33,874 nucleotides of DNA, taken from a virus. The stretch's first letter is position 1. Each line of letters opens with the position of its first letter. This document shows positions 16,383 to 23,588 of the stretch, in pieces. Made by a program: the position numbers and the translations under genes. Under the pieces are notes generated by a model, which was given only the letters and a program-made list of their open reading frames with translations, made no database searches and was not told where the DNA came from. The stretch is from IMG/VR virus record IMGVR_UViG_3300046001_003464, positions 1-33,874 of that record. One strand, given 5' to 3'.

Positions 16383-16927
16383 TGTATGAACAGACTATTT
16401 TTCGTACGCAAATTTGGGGTTGTGTTTTAACAAGTGAAGAGATTCGTCTCTCTACATATTTACAGGCGGTACAACAACTTGCTACGACCGATGGCGGCGT
16501 ACGTAAGAGTAACTTTGGTGGCTGGCAATCGCATGACAAGATTCATGAGATGCCCGTCTTTAAACCGCTTGTCCGCGCTATACTAGACTTCGCCGCCCCC
16601 ATCTTGCAGCCCTACACGCCTCAAACGCCTATTATACAATCTATGTGGGCAAATTTAAATTTTAAGCATTGCTATAATGGGCACCATACTCATGAGGGTT
16701 GGCTCTCTGGTGTTTTCTATTTACAGGCTCCACCTAAGAGTGGGCGACTTATCTTTACAAACCCTGCCATTCGCAGTGAACGGCATCTACTCAGGGATAG
16801 CAACTATCCCCTAACTCCTGTCAAGCTCGGTTGTATACTCTTTCCTAGTTGGCTCGAACACTATGTCGAACCGAGTCAAAGTGATCAACCTCGAATTTCT
16901 ATTAGTTTTAATATAGGTGATAAATGA
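16382..16927 (+). CDS. 2OG-Fe(II) oxygenase family protein (TIGR02466-like)
   Basis: This 181-aa protein starts at GTG 16382, sharing one base with the previous stop; no better ATG lies nearby. It reads MWANLNF, then a His-rich HHTHEGWLSGVFYL, then SGRLIFTNP, ILFPSWLEHYVEP and RISISFN at the end. This is the layout I know from a family of putative 2OG-Fe(II) oxygenases: proximal His before SGV.YL, distal His in FPSWLEH, and Arg in RISISFN. Such enzymes hydroxylate substrates using 2-oxoglutarate and O2. The substrate is unknown. It overlaps the double oxygenase gene by ATGA. Confidence 0.75.
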   Translation: MYEQTIFRTQIWGCVLTSEEIRLSTYLQAVQQLATTDGGVRKSNFGGWQSHDKIHEMPVFKPLVRAILDFAAPILQPYTPQTPIIQSMWANLNFKHCYNGHHTHEGWLSGVFYLQAPPKSGRLIFTNPAIRSERHLLRDSNYPLTPVKLGCILFPSWLEHYVEPSQSDQPRISISFNIGDK

Positions 16928-18258
16928 CTCCCGCAGAATATTTTCATTCTAAACGCTATGTCTATCTTAGCAATGTTGTACCTCGTCAAACTTGCGAGGA
17001 TTTAACCAAGTATATGTTCTCTCTACATGAGAGCGGTAAGCTTACCAAAGACCCGCAGTGTCCTCTGTCTGACTCAGTCTACGGAGACCCGGTTTTAGAT
17101 AATCTGCTTCAAGCTCTTGCGGCACCTCTTTCGGCACAGCTCGGGGTAACTCTGTTACCTACCTATACCTACGCTCGTATCTATCGTCCGGGTGAAGTGT
17201 TAGTTCGCCACCTAGACCGAGAAGCTTGTGAAATCTCTGGTACTATGACCCTAGGATTCCACGATGGCTCGGGTATTTGGCCGTTTTTTATTACTGATCG
17301 GGAAGATGATGTTGTTGGAAATCAGGTAGAGATTAATATCGGCGACCTAGTAATGTATCACGGCAACGAGCTCTATCACTGGCGCCCGTCTTATAAAGGT
17401 CAATGGCAAGTACAAGTATTCTTCCACTATGTAGACGCTAACGGGCCTCATGCCAACTGGGCTAATGATAAGCGTCAAACACTTGGGATTCAACGTGACC
17501 CGATTCCTCGTGCAGTACCACTGCTCGATAAACTACCAGACTCACTACCAAAACCTGCAGTTCAAAAATCGCACACACCAGTGAAACAAGCAGTAGCAAA
17601 AAGCGTTTCGGCGCAAGATTTTGCGCCTCTACACTCAAAAATTATCTCGGACGGTATTATCATTCGCACTAGCGATGACGTCTTTCCGGGTGCAGTGACC
17701 TACTCTAGTGAGTTTAATTCTGAGTATACCTTCAGCCCTGAAGACTGTGCTCGAGTGCTTGCACTACAAAATAAGCTCTACCCAGTTAAATCAACTGTCG
17801 GTGATGGAGACAAATCAAAATATGATCCTAAAGTTAGATCTGTTGATACTTATAATATTGAGTATAGTGAGGACACAGCCTGGATTTTTAAAAAAATCGC
17901 CGCTGCTGTCGGAAAAGCAAACGCTGAATACTATAGATACGATTTGTACGGTATTACACACGCTCTGCAGCTGCTTCACTATAAAGCCACTGAAAATGGG
18001 CATTATGATTGGCATATTGACTGCGGTAACGGAAATAGTGCCACTCGTAAAATCTCAGTTTCAATCCCGTTAACGAATCGGGACGCCTACAAGGGCGGTG
18101 AGCTGTGGATTAATAATAATGGTAATGAGATTCGTGCAGTAGACGAACAAGGTTCTATCTCGATGTTCCCAAGCTACCTCTTACATCAGGTTACTCCTGT
18201 CACTGCAGGAGAGCGTTGGGTTATTGTCATCTGGATTAATGGACCTCGTTTTAGATGA
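16924..18258 (+). CDS. Tandem two-domain 2OG-Fe(II) oxygenase
   Basis: This 444-aa protein contains two oxygenase domains. The N-terminal one has HLD at 96-98 and a second His at 152 (LYHWR), with ARIYRPGE before the first ligand, which fits prolyl-4-hydroxylase-like enzymes. A low-complexity linker covers ~195-235. The C-terminal domain has WHID at 363-366, GGELW near 391, a distal His at 421 (LLHQVTPV) and Arg 431 (GERW), which is the PKHD-type set. Both iron triads look complete. It overlaps its neighbours by four bases at each end. Double-domain proteins suggest two successive hydroxylations or two sites, but the substrate is not known. Confidence 0.8.
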   Translation: MTPAEYFHSKRYVYLSNVVPRQTCEDLTKYMFSLHESGKLTKDPQCPLSDSVYGDPVLDNLLQALAAPLSAQLGVTLLPTYTYARIYRPGEVLVRHLDREACEISGTMTLGFHDGSGIWPFFITDREDDVVGNQVEINIGDLVMYHGNELYHWRPSYKGQWQVQVFFHYVDANGPHANWANDKRQTLGIQRDPIPRAVPLLDKLPDSLPKPAVQKSHTPVKQAVAKSVSAQDFAPLHSKIISDGIIIRTSDDVFPGAVTYSSEFNSEYTFSPEDCARVLALQNKLYPVKSTVGDGDKSKYDPKVRSVDTYNIEYSEDTAWIFKKIAAAVGKANAEYYRYDLYGITHALQLLHYKATENGHYDWHIDCGNGNSATRKISVSIPLTNRDAYKGGELWINNNGNEIRAVDEQGSISMFPSYLLHQVTPVTAGERWVIVIWINGPRFR

Positions 18259-18995
18259 ATTGCTATGAAAAGCTATACTATATTAAACGCTATTCAGATG
18301 CCGTAGGTTCTATCTACGGCACTGAAGATTTTGGGCTCTATTTCTACTCACTCGTAAAGATGCGCCGCCCACAACGAGTGGTAGAATTAGGTACAGGACT
18401 AGGAATTATAGCTCTGTGGGGCGGTCTCGCACTTGAAGAGAACGGTAGTGGTAAGCTTATAACTATTGATAACGGGTCAGAGTGGTCACATATCTCTCAG
18501 GCTAGAGACCGCATAGGTAGTTTTTTTCACTCAGACTATGCAACTTATATCCAGCAATTAATTTCTACTTTCGAACTTAGTGCTACAGTACACTTTGAGC
18601 ACGCAGAGATAAATGAGGTAAAAATTTTCGATGGGGTTGATATCCTCTTTTCAGATTTTTCTCATGGACCGCGTGACATAATTATGTTATTGTCAAATTA
18701 TCTAGAGCGCATGTCTGAGTGTTCTGTAATGATGTTTGACTCCGCTTCTACCTATTATCCTTCATATCAGATGTTAGAGCAGTTAGTGCCGATGCTTAAT
18801 GCGGGTCGAATACCTGAAGCACTCTTAGAGCACGCCGCAAATCCGGATTCTTTACGACAGCGAGTACAGCGTACTGAGTTCAAGCTACATCATGTAGTAG
18901 AGGCTAAGCCACGTTCACAAAATAGCACTGCCTGCCTCTACCTACAACCAGTAGATTTAATACCGTATCCTAGAACCACTATGAGAGCCTTATGA
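18255..18995 (+). CDS. Class I SAM-dependent methyltransferase-like protein
   Basis: This 246-aa protein has motif I VVELGTGLG at residues 42-50, then LITIDNGSEW (acidic residue of motif II) and GVDILFSDFSHGP near 130, consistent with a Rossmann-type methyltransferase. There is no DNA-methylase PPY motif, so a small-molecule, sugar or protein target is more likely than DNA. It overlaps the double oxygenase gene (ATGA at 18255) and the next oxygenase gene (ATGA at 18992). Possible partner of the other tailoring enzymes. The substrate cannot be read from the sequence. Confidence 0.7.
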   Translation: MNCYEKLYYIKRYSDAVGSIYGTEDFGLYFYSLVKMRRPQRVVELGTGLGIIALWGGLALEENGSGKLITIDNGSEWSHISQARDRIGSFFHSDYATYIQQLISTFELSATVHFEHAEINEVKIFDGVDILFSDFSHGPRDIIMLLSNYLERMSECSVMMFDSASTYYPSYQMLEQLVPMLNAGRIPEALLEHAANPDSLRQRVQRTEFKLHHVVEAKPRSQNSTACLYLQPVDLIPYPRTTMRAL

Positions 18996-19567
18996 GAGTT
19001 ATTGACAATGTGTTAAGCGATAGAGTATCGCACTATATTTTTGAACGTTGTGCTAATTTAAAATGGACTTTTGTGCCAGACATCTCTTTTGGCTCAGAAG
19101 CACAACGTAGTGTTCCAGGATTTTCCTACAACTTCTACCTGCATGAGAGTGCTAATAATGTAGAAAGACGAACTATTCAGGCTCCTGAGTACGACTATAT
19201 GGCACCGGTTTTACTATCTTGCTTTGATGCTCTAGGAGTAGACATACCTCTTAGTGCCGTTTTTCGCTCTCGAGCAAGGCTAACACTGCCACGTCCTGAG
19301 CTACCGGAAGAGCAACGTATTGATAATATACACGTAGATTACAAAACACCTCATCTAGTACTTATCTACTATGTCAATTCTACTGACGGAGATACCCTAC
19401 TGTATGAAGGGTCTAAGATTCGAGAACGTGTTTCTCCTCGTCGGGGTCGTGCTGTGCTATTTGATGGTAGTACGTTACACGCTTCTTCAACGTCTACTCT
19501 CAGCCCTCGAATTATTATCAATAATAATATTAGAATTGGAGACCAGAATGGAAATTATGCTAGCTAA
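18992..19567 (+). CDS. 2OG-Fe(II) oxygenase, third gene of the type
   Basis: This 191-aa protein has the facial triad HVD at 114-116 (NIHVDYKTPH), a distal His at 163 (LHASS) and Arg 173 (SPRIIINNN) for 2-oxoglutarate. YYVNSTDGDTLLYEG between them matches the core strands of phage-type oxygenases. It is a single-domain enzyme of normal length. With the genes at 16382 and 16924 the cassette holds four oxygenase domains. The end of the gene overlaps the small gene at 19548. Target unknown. Confidence 0.8.
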   Translation: MRVIDNVLSDRVSHYIFERCANLKWTFVPDISFGSEAQRSVPGFSYNFYLHESANNVERRTIQAPEYDYMAPVLLSCFDALGVDIPLSAVFRSRARLTLPRPELPEEQRIDNIHVDYKTPHLVLIYYVNSTDGDTLLYEGSKIRERVSPRRGRAVLFDGSTLHASSTSTLSPRIIINNNIRIGDQNGNYAS

Positions 19568-19679
19568 TAAGATTAGCGAACTAGATAAAGCAGAGCTTAT
19601 TAAGGTGCTTACGCAGCTTATGATGCGCGACAGAGAAGCATTTAATGCTCTAAAAGAAGTAATAGAGGATGTACTATGA
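19548..19679 (+). CDS. 43-aa helical protein upstream of the packaging genes
   Basis: The ATG at 19548 follows GGAG (19538-19541) at six bases. A longer open frame from 19371 lies wholly inside the oxygenase gene and has no signals. The product (MEIMLANKISELDKAELIKVL..., ending VIEDVL) is acidic and predicted helical. It overlaps the oxygenase end by 20 bases and the next gene by ATGA, so it is part of the translationally coupled chain. Function unknown; it could be a small partner of the 304-aa protein. Confidence 0.6.
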   Translation: MEIMLANKISELDKAELIKVLTQLMMRDREAFNALKEVIEDVL

Positions 19680-20590
19680 CAGAGAAGAATGAATTAGCAA
19701 TTTTTAGTGAGATTCGAACAGACTTAGTAGTTAAAGATGGGTCAGAATTTGTAGTTCCCCTAGCAAAAGTATTCGGAAAAGGTACAATTGCTAAGACTGA
19801 ATCGTTTGGTGGACGCAGTTTGTTAGAAAATGCACAGCGAGCAGATATCGCAATTGCAAATACTAAAGAACTTCAGAACGTTTGGAACCGTAGCCATACC
19901 CAATGGATGTGGAAACACCTCAATATGTCGTATGTAGACCCATATAAGAACATGCGTCAGATTGCAGCAGAGATTGCACGTAAGCGTCAGGCTCTAAATG
20001 AGGCTAAATGGAACCAAATTAAGACAGAAATCAAGCTAAAGAAGTATGAAGAACAGCTTGCAAATGCTCAGAACTTAGATTACTGGACTGAAGTAGACTT
20101 AAAAGTTAAAATTGCAGAGCATCAAGAGAAGATGGCGGAAGGAATGAGCTATATTGAAGGCGCCATGAAGGATATTCTAGCTCTTAACGAGCTTTTTGAG
20201 CAGCTAAAAGCCAAAACAGACAACTTTACTGAGATGGATATCGAGCGTGCTGAGTCAAAAGCGCACCTAAAGCGTAGTGTTATCCAGTGTATTCGCGATG
20301 TACGTCAAAGTGGGTCAATTACTAAGGGCGAGCAAGAGTATTTAGAGCAAATTGGTATTAATCCCATGAAAATGATGCTCAGAATTCGTGAATATGTCGC
20401 ACAAGAAGCTGCACAAACCACTTGGGATGTAACTCCGTTACATGAATTTGTTGATGCAGTTGCAGACGAGCTTATCGATGTCTGTAAGGTAGACCAAATT
20501 CGTATGAATCTACTAGGATTTTCTTCAGAAGCCTCAGAAGATATTACTTATGATAAGCTTATTGGAGCCCCCGAAACGCCCGAAGAATGA
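19676..20590 (+). CDS. 304-aa coiled-coil protein, candidate small terminase
   Basis: This soluble protein has a globular N-terminus (with FGGRSLL near 45), a long charged helical region at ~95-215 (IARKRQALNEAKW, IKLKKYEEQL, AEHQEKM) and an acidic C-terminus. It directly precedes the large terminase with an ATGA overlap. That position, and the coiled coil that could form a ring, suggest a small terminase or another packaging accessory. I see no clear DNA-binding helix-turn-helix motif, and 304 residues is long for a small terminase. The assignment rests on context. Confidence 0.45.
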   Translation: MTEKNELAIFSEIRTDLVVKDGSEFVVPLAKVFGKGTIAKTESFGGRSLLENAQRADIAIANTKELQNVWNRSHTQWMWKHLNMSYVDPYKNMRQIAAEIARKRQALNEAKWNQIKTEIKLKKYEEQLANAQNLDYWTEVDLKVKIAEHQEKMAEGMSYIEGAMKDILALNELFEQLKAKTDNFTEMDIERAESKAHLKRSVIQCIRDVRQSGSITKGEQEYLEQIGINPMKMMLRIREYVAQEAAQTTWDVTPLHEFVDAVADELIDVCKVDQIRMNLLGFSSEASEDITYDKLIGAPETPEE

Positions 20591-21870
20591 GTGCTAGTTA
20601 CTTTAAGATTCCGGTAGACAAGCTTGTTGCTCGTCTACCGGCTAAATACGGATTTACAGAACTAAACCCTAGTCAGCGAGCTATGATGGAGGGTCTTAGC
20701 ACTAAGCGTAATTGGGTTCACATCTCTGCTAGACGTACAGGAAAGTCTAGCGGGGCTGCAGTGTTAGCACTCGCTAAATTGCTAGAACCTAATCAACAAG
20801 TTATTGTAGTAGCTCCTGATTTTAATCTTAGTTCTATTATTTGGGATTTTACCACAGAGCTTATCGAGGCATTTAACATTGAAACTAAGCGCTTCAATCT
20901 TAAGGACCGAGTGGTCCGCCTGGTTAACGATAGTACTCTTCGATTACTTTCAGCGAATAACCGCAGCTCTCTCGTAGGACGTGCGGCTAATCTACTTATT
21001 GTAGACGAAGCTGCACTAATTCCTGATGACGAATATTTTACTCGTGATTTACGCCCGGCGCTGTCTACCTTTCCAGACTCGCGGGCTCTTTTCATTTCAA
21101 CTCCTCGCGGTAAAGAGAACTACCTCTATGGCTACTATCTTCGAGGACAAGACCCATCGTTTCCTGAGTGGGGTAGTGGGCTCTTTCCGTGGCACGCCAA
21201 TCCTAGACTTACACAGTCGGATATTGAAGAAGCAAAACGAGCTATTCCTGACAGCCTCTTTAGACAAGAGTACTACTGCGAGTGGGCTACTTTTGAAGGT
21301 CAAATCTATAAACTAGATGAAAATGAGCATCTTAAAGACTTTGTTGGTGAAGGTGCAGCTTATAGAATAGAACCTGGAAATGAGCGTTTTACTTTTATTG
21401 GCGGACTCGACATGGGCTATCGAGATGCTACTGCTTTTATTGTGGTAGCTACAGATGGCGCTAACTGGTACGTTGTAGATGAGTATGTAGCAACTGAGGG
21501 TACTACTAGTCAACATGCTGAGGCTATTAAGGCTATGACTGATTACTGGGGAGTTGAAAATATATACATTGACTCTGCCGCACAGCAAACTAGAGCAGAC
21601 TTAGCCTATGACTACGACATTGCTTGTGATAACGCTGTAAAGAGTGTGAATGACGGTATTGCCCATATTCAAACACTTGTAGAAAATAATAAGCTCTACT
21701 TTGATATTGAAACCGCTTCTTATGCTTTCAAGAGTATGACGGCTTATCGCTGGAACTCTCGCACAGAAAAGGCAAAACCTAATCACGACTGGACATCTCA
21801 CTGTTGCGATGCAATACGTTACGCTATCTATTCGTATAATAAAAATAGCGCTGTTAGTATCTACTCCTAG
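20587..21870 (+). CDS. terL: Terminase large subunit
   Basis: This 427-aa protein is the ATPase/nuclease that packages DNA into proheads. The ATPase domain has Walker A ARRTGKS at 48-54, Walker B LLIVDE at 136-141, and the STPRG coupling motif near 171. The RNase H-like nuclease domain has its three acidic residues at D275 (GGLDMGY), D329 (YIDS) and D408 (CCDAIRY). Length and order are typical of a complete subunit with no intein. It overlaps the upstream gene by ATGA. A 78-base gap with a strong promoter-like sequence follows. Confidence 0.95.
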   Translation: MSASYFKIPVDKLVARLPAKYGFTELNPSQRAMMEGLSTKRNWVHISARRTGKSSGAAVLALAKLLEPNQQVIVVAPDFNLSSIIWDFTTELIEAFNIETKRFNLKDRVVRLVNDSTLRLLSANNRSSLVGRAANLLIVDEAALIPDDEYFTRDLRPALSTFPDSRALFISTPRGKENYLYGYYLRGQDPSFPEWGSGLFPWHANPRLTQSDIEEAKRAIPDSLFRQEYYCEWATFEGQIYKLDENEHLKDFVGEGAAYRIEPGNERFTFIGGLDMGYRDATAFIVVATDGANWYVVDEYVATEGTTSQHAEAIKAMTDYWGVENIYIDSAAQQTRADLAYDYDIACDNAVKSVNDGIAHIQTLVENNKLYFDIETASYAFKSMTAYRWNSRTEKAKPNHDWTSHCCDAIRYAIYSYNKNSAVSIYS

Positions 21871-21899
21871 CCTACATCACATTTCAAAAAAGAAATATT

Positions 21900-21928
21900 T
21901 TGACTATTTTGATTAATAGACTTATAAT
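21900..21928 (+). promoter_or_regulatory. Strong sigma70-like promoter before the HNH/portal genes
   Basis: TTGACT (21900-21905, 5 of 6) is separated by 17 bases from TATAAT (21923-21928, perfect). Predicted transcription starts near 21935, before the ATG at 21949. It lies in the only sizeable gap between terminase and portal. Not tested; match and spacing are read directly from the sequence. Confidence 0.6.
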
Positions 21929-21948
21929 AAATTAAGAAATCAAGAGCA

Positions 21949-22368
21949 ATGTTTAAGCGAGAACCAGTAAAACACGTTCGTGATGGTATGAAGAGCCGAT
22001 ATAAAAATCGCGAACCATGTTATATCTGTGGCAGTATTGAAAATATAGAGTTACATCATTTATACTGTGTGAGTGAACTCTGGAACGCTTGGACTCTAAA
22101 AAATCGTATTAAAGTTACCTCTGATGAAGATGTTCGGATGCATCGGACTCAATTCGAATCAGAGCACGAAGATAAGCTTAATAACGAAAATCTATACTCT
22201 CTATGTAAGGCTCACCATAGTAGACTACATCAAATATTTGGAAAAAGCTACTCTAACTATGTTGCAGTTAAAGTTAGTGAGTGGCTAGAACGGCAAAAAG
22301 CTCAATATGGAGAGAAACTAGATGGCAAGGGGACCGATAGGCTGGCTAGCGGACAGACTGAAACTTAA
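21949..22368 (+). CDS. HNH endonuclease family protein
   Basis: This 139-aa protein has a CxxC knuckle (C24, C27 in CYICGS), IELHHLY with H36-H37, and NLYSLCKAHHSRLH (C86, H89, H90, H94), the zinc-stabilised HNH arrangement. HNH proteins next to terminase and portal assist DNA packaging in many HK97-like phages, so this is more likely a packaging partner than a homing enzyme. It begins close behind the TATAAT promoter, with only a weak ribosome-binding site. Its end overlaps the portal gene by 47 bases. Confidence 0.8.
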   Translation: MFKREPVKHVRDGMKSRYKNREPCYICGSIENIELHHLYCVSELWNAWTLKNRIKVTSDEDVRMHRTQFESEHEDKLNNENLYSLCKAHHSRLHQIFGKSYSNYVAVKVSEWLERQKAQYGEKLDGKGTDRLASGQTET

Positions 22369-23575
22369 TCCAGTACAGTCCTATATTCATAGTCGTGAAC
22401 CTTTTGTCCAACCGGATTCTAACGTAGATTTCCGTGCGGCGTACGACCAGATAGAAGTTATTCACCGAGCAGTAGATATGATTGTTAGCGCCTGCGTTGA
22501 GATTCCTTTTGCAATCTCTGGCGAAGGTCCGACTAAAAAATTAAATAAGCTTTTAAACGATAGACCAAACCCTTTCGAAGACAGAGTGCGACTGCTACGG
22601 CGTGCCTACTTTGACTTGTTACTAGACGGTAATGCGTTTTTCTACTATGATGGCACTCACGTATATGTACTACCTGCAAACGATGTAGAGATTGTTACCG
22701 ACCCTAAAACGTTTGTAAAAGGTTATATCTTTTTAATTCACGGTGGTGGCTCTTCTAGCTATAGTGCTGTACGTCAAAGTAAGAAACAAGTAATTGAGTT
22801 TAGGGCCGACGAGATAATTCACATCAAAGAAGATAACGATGAAAGTATCTTCCGCGGTAAATCACGCATTAAAAGTCTCTCGAATATTATTAACATCTAT
22901 AATGCCCTTCTAAAGTTTCAACGGCAGTTTTTTAAAAATAACGCAGTTCCCGGAGTGGTCCTTACTACCGAATCTGTACTAAACACAAAGATTAAAGAGC
23001 GCCTATTACAGAGCTGGCGTAATTCTTATGCGACAATCTTTGAAGGCGCTCGTAGCCCTGCTATTCTTGACGGCGGCTTAAAGATAGATAAGTTTAGTGA
23101 TATTAACTTTCAAAGCTTAGATTTTGAGAGTAGTGTCGATAGACTAGAACAAGATATGGCCAAGGCGATGGGTGTACCCTATGTCTTGATGAAGAGCGGT
23201 AATAACGCAAATATTGCAGCAAATCAAGTACTCTTTTATGAGCATACTGTATTACCAATCGTGTTAATGTTTGCAAGTGCGTTTGCTCACTATTTTAACT
23301 CTGTGCGTATTATGCCAGATAGAACTGTGATTACAGCTCTGCAACCAGACCTAAGAACTCAGAGTCAGTATTATGTTAGTTTAGTAAACTCAGGCATTAT
23401 CACTCCTGACGAAGCTAGAGCCAAACTTGGATTTAAGACTTTAGATACTCCAGAAACTAATATAATTAGGCTGCCACAAAATATAACTGGAAGTGCTGTA
23501 AATCCAGATGTAGGTGGACGTCCTACCAATGAAAGTGTAGACGAAATACCTGCAGACAGTGCCCCGCGAGAATGA
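22322..23575 (+). CDS. Portal protein (HK97 type)
   Basis: This 417-aa protein forms the dodecameric ring through which DNA enters the head. Features typical of the HK97 portal family are the IHRAVDMIVSACVEIPF helix, NDRPNPFEDRVRL, the LLLDGNAFFYY strand, VLPANDVEIV, and the C-terminal SVDRLEQDMAKAMGVP helix. The ATG at 22322 follows GGAGAG at a suitable distance, inside the HNH gene. The C-terminal 30 residues are Pro/Asp-rich and probably disordered. It ends 13 bases before the protease-capsid gene. Confidence 0.92.
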   Translation: MARGPIGWLADRLKLNPVQSYIHSREPFVQPDSNVDFRAAYDQIEVIHRAVDMIVSACVEIPFAISGEGPTKKLNKLLNDRPNPFEDRVRLLRRAYFDLLLDGNAFFYYDGTHVYVLPANDVEIVTDPKTFVKGYIFLIHGGGSSSYSAVRQSKKQVIEFRADEIIHIKEDNDESIFRGKSRIKSLSNIINIYNALLKFQRQFFKNNAVPGVVLTTESVLNTKIKERLLQSWRNSYATIFEGARSPAILDGGLKIDKFSDINFQSLDFESSVDRLEQDMAKAMGVPYVLMKSGNNANIAANQVLFYEHTVLPIVLMFASAFAHYFNSVRIMPDRTVITALQPDLRTQSQYYVSLVNSGIITPDEARAKLGFKTLDTPETNIIRLPQNITGSAVNPDVGGRPTNESVDEIPADSAPRE

Positions 23576-23588
23576 GGAGCGAATAAAG

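Noticed and set aside
21949-22368. Homing endonuclease reading of the HNH gene
   Set aside because: Neighbouring genes are intact without intron signs, and HNH proteins at this place usually take part in packaging.
23559-23588. GTG start for the protease-capsid fusion
   Set aside because: It lies inside the portal gene; GAGGAG at 23574-23579 points to ATG 23589.
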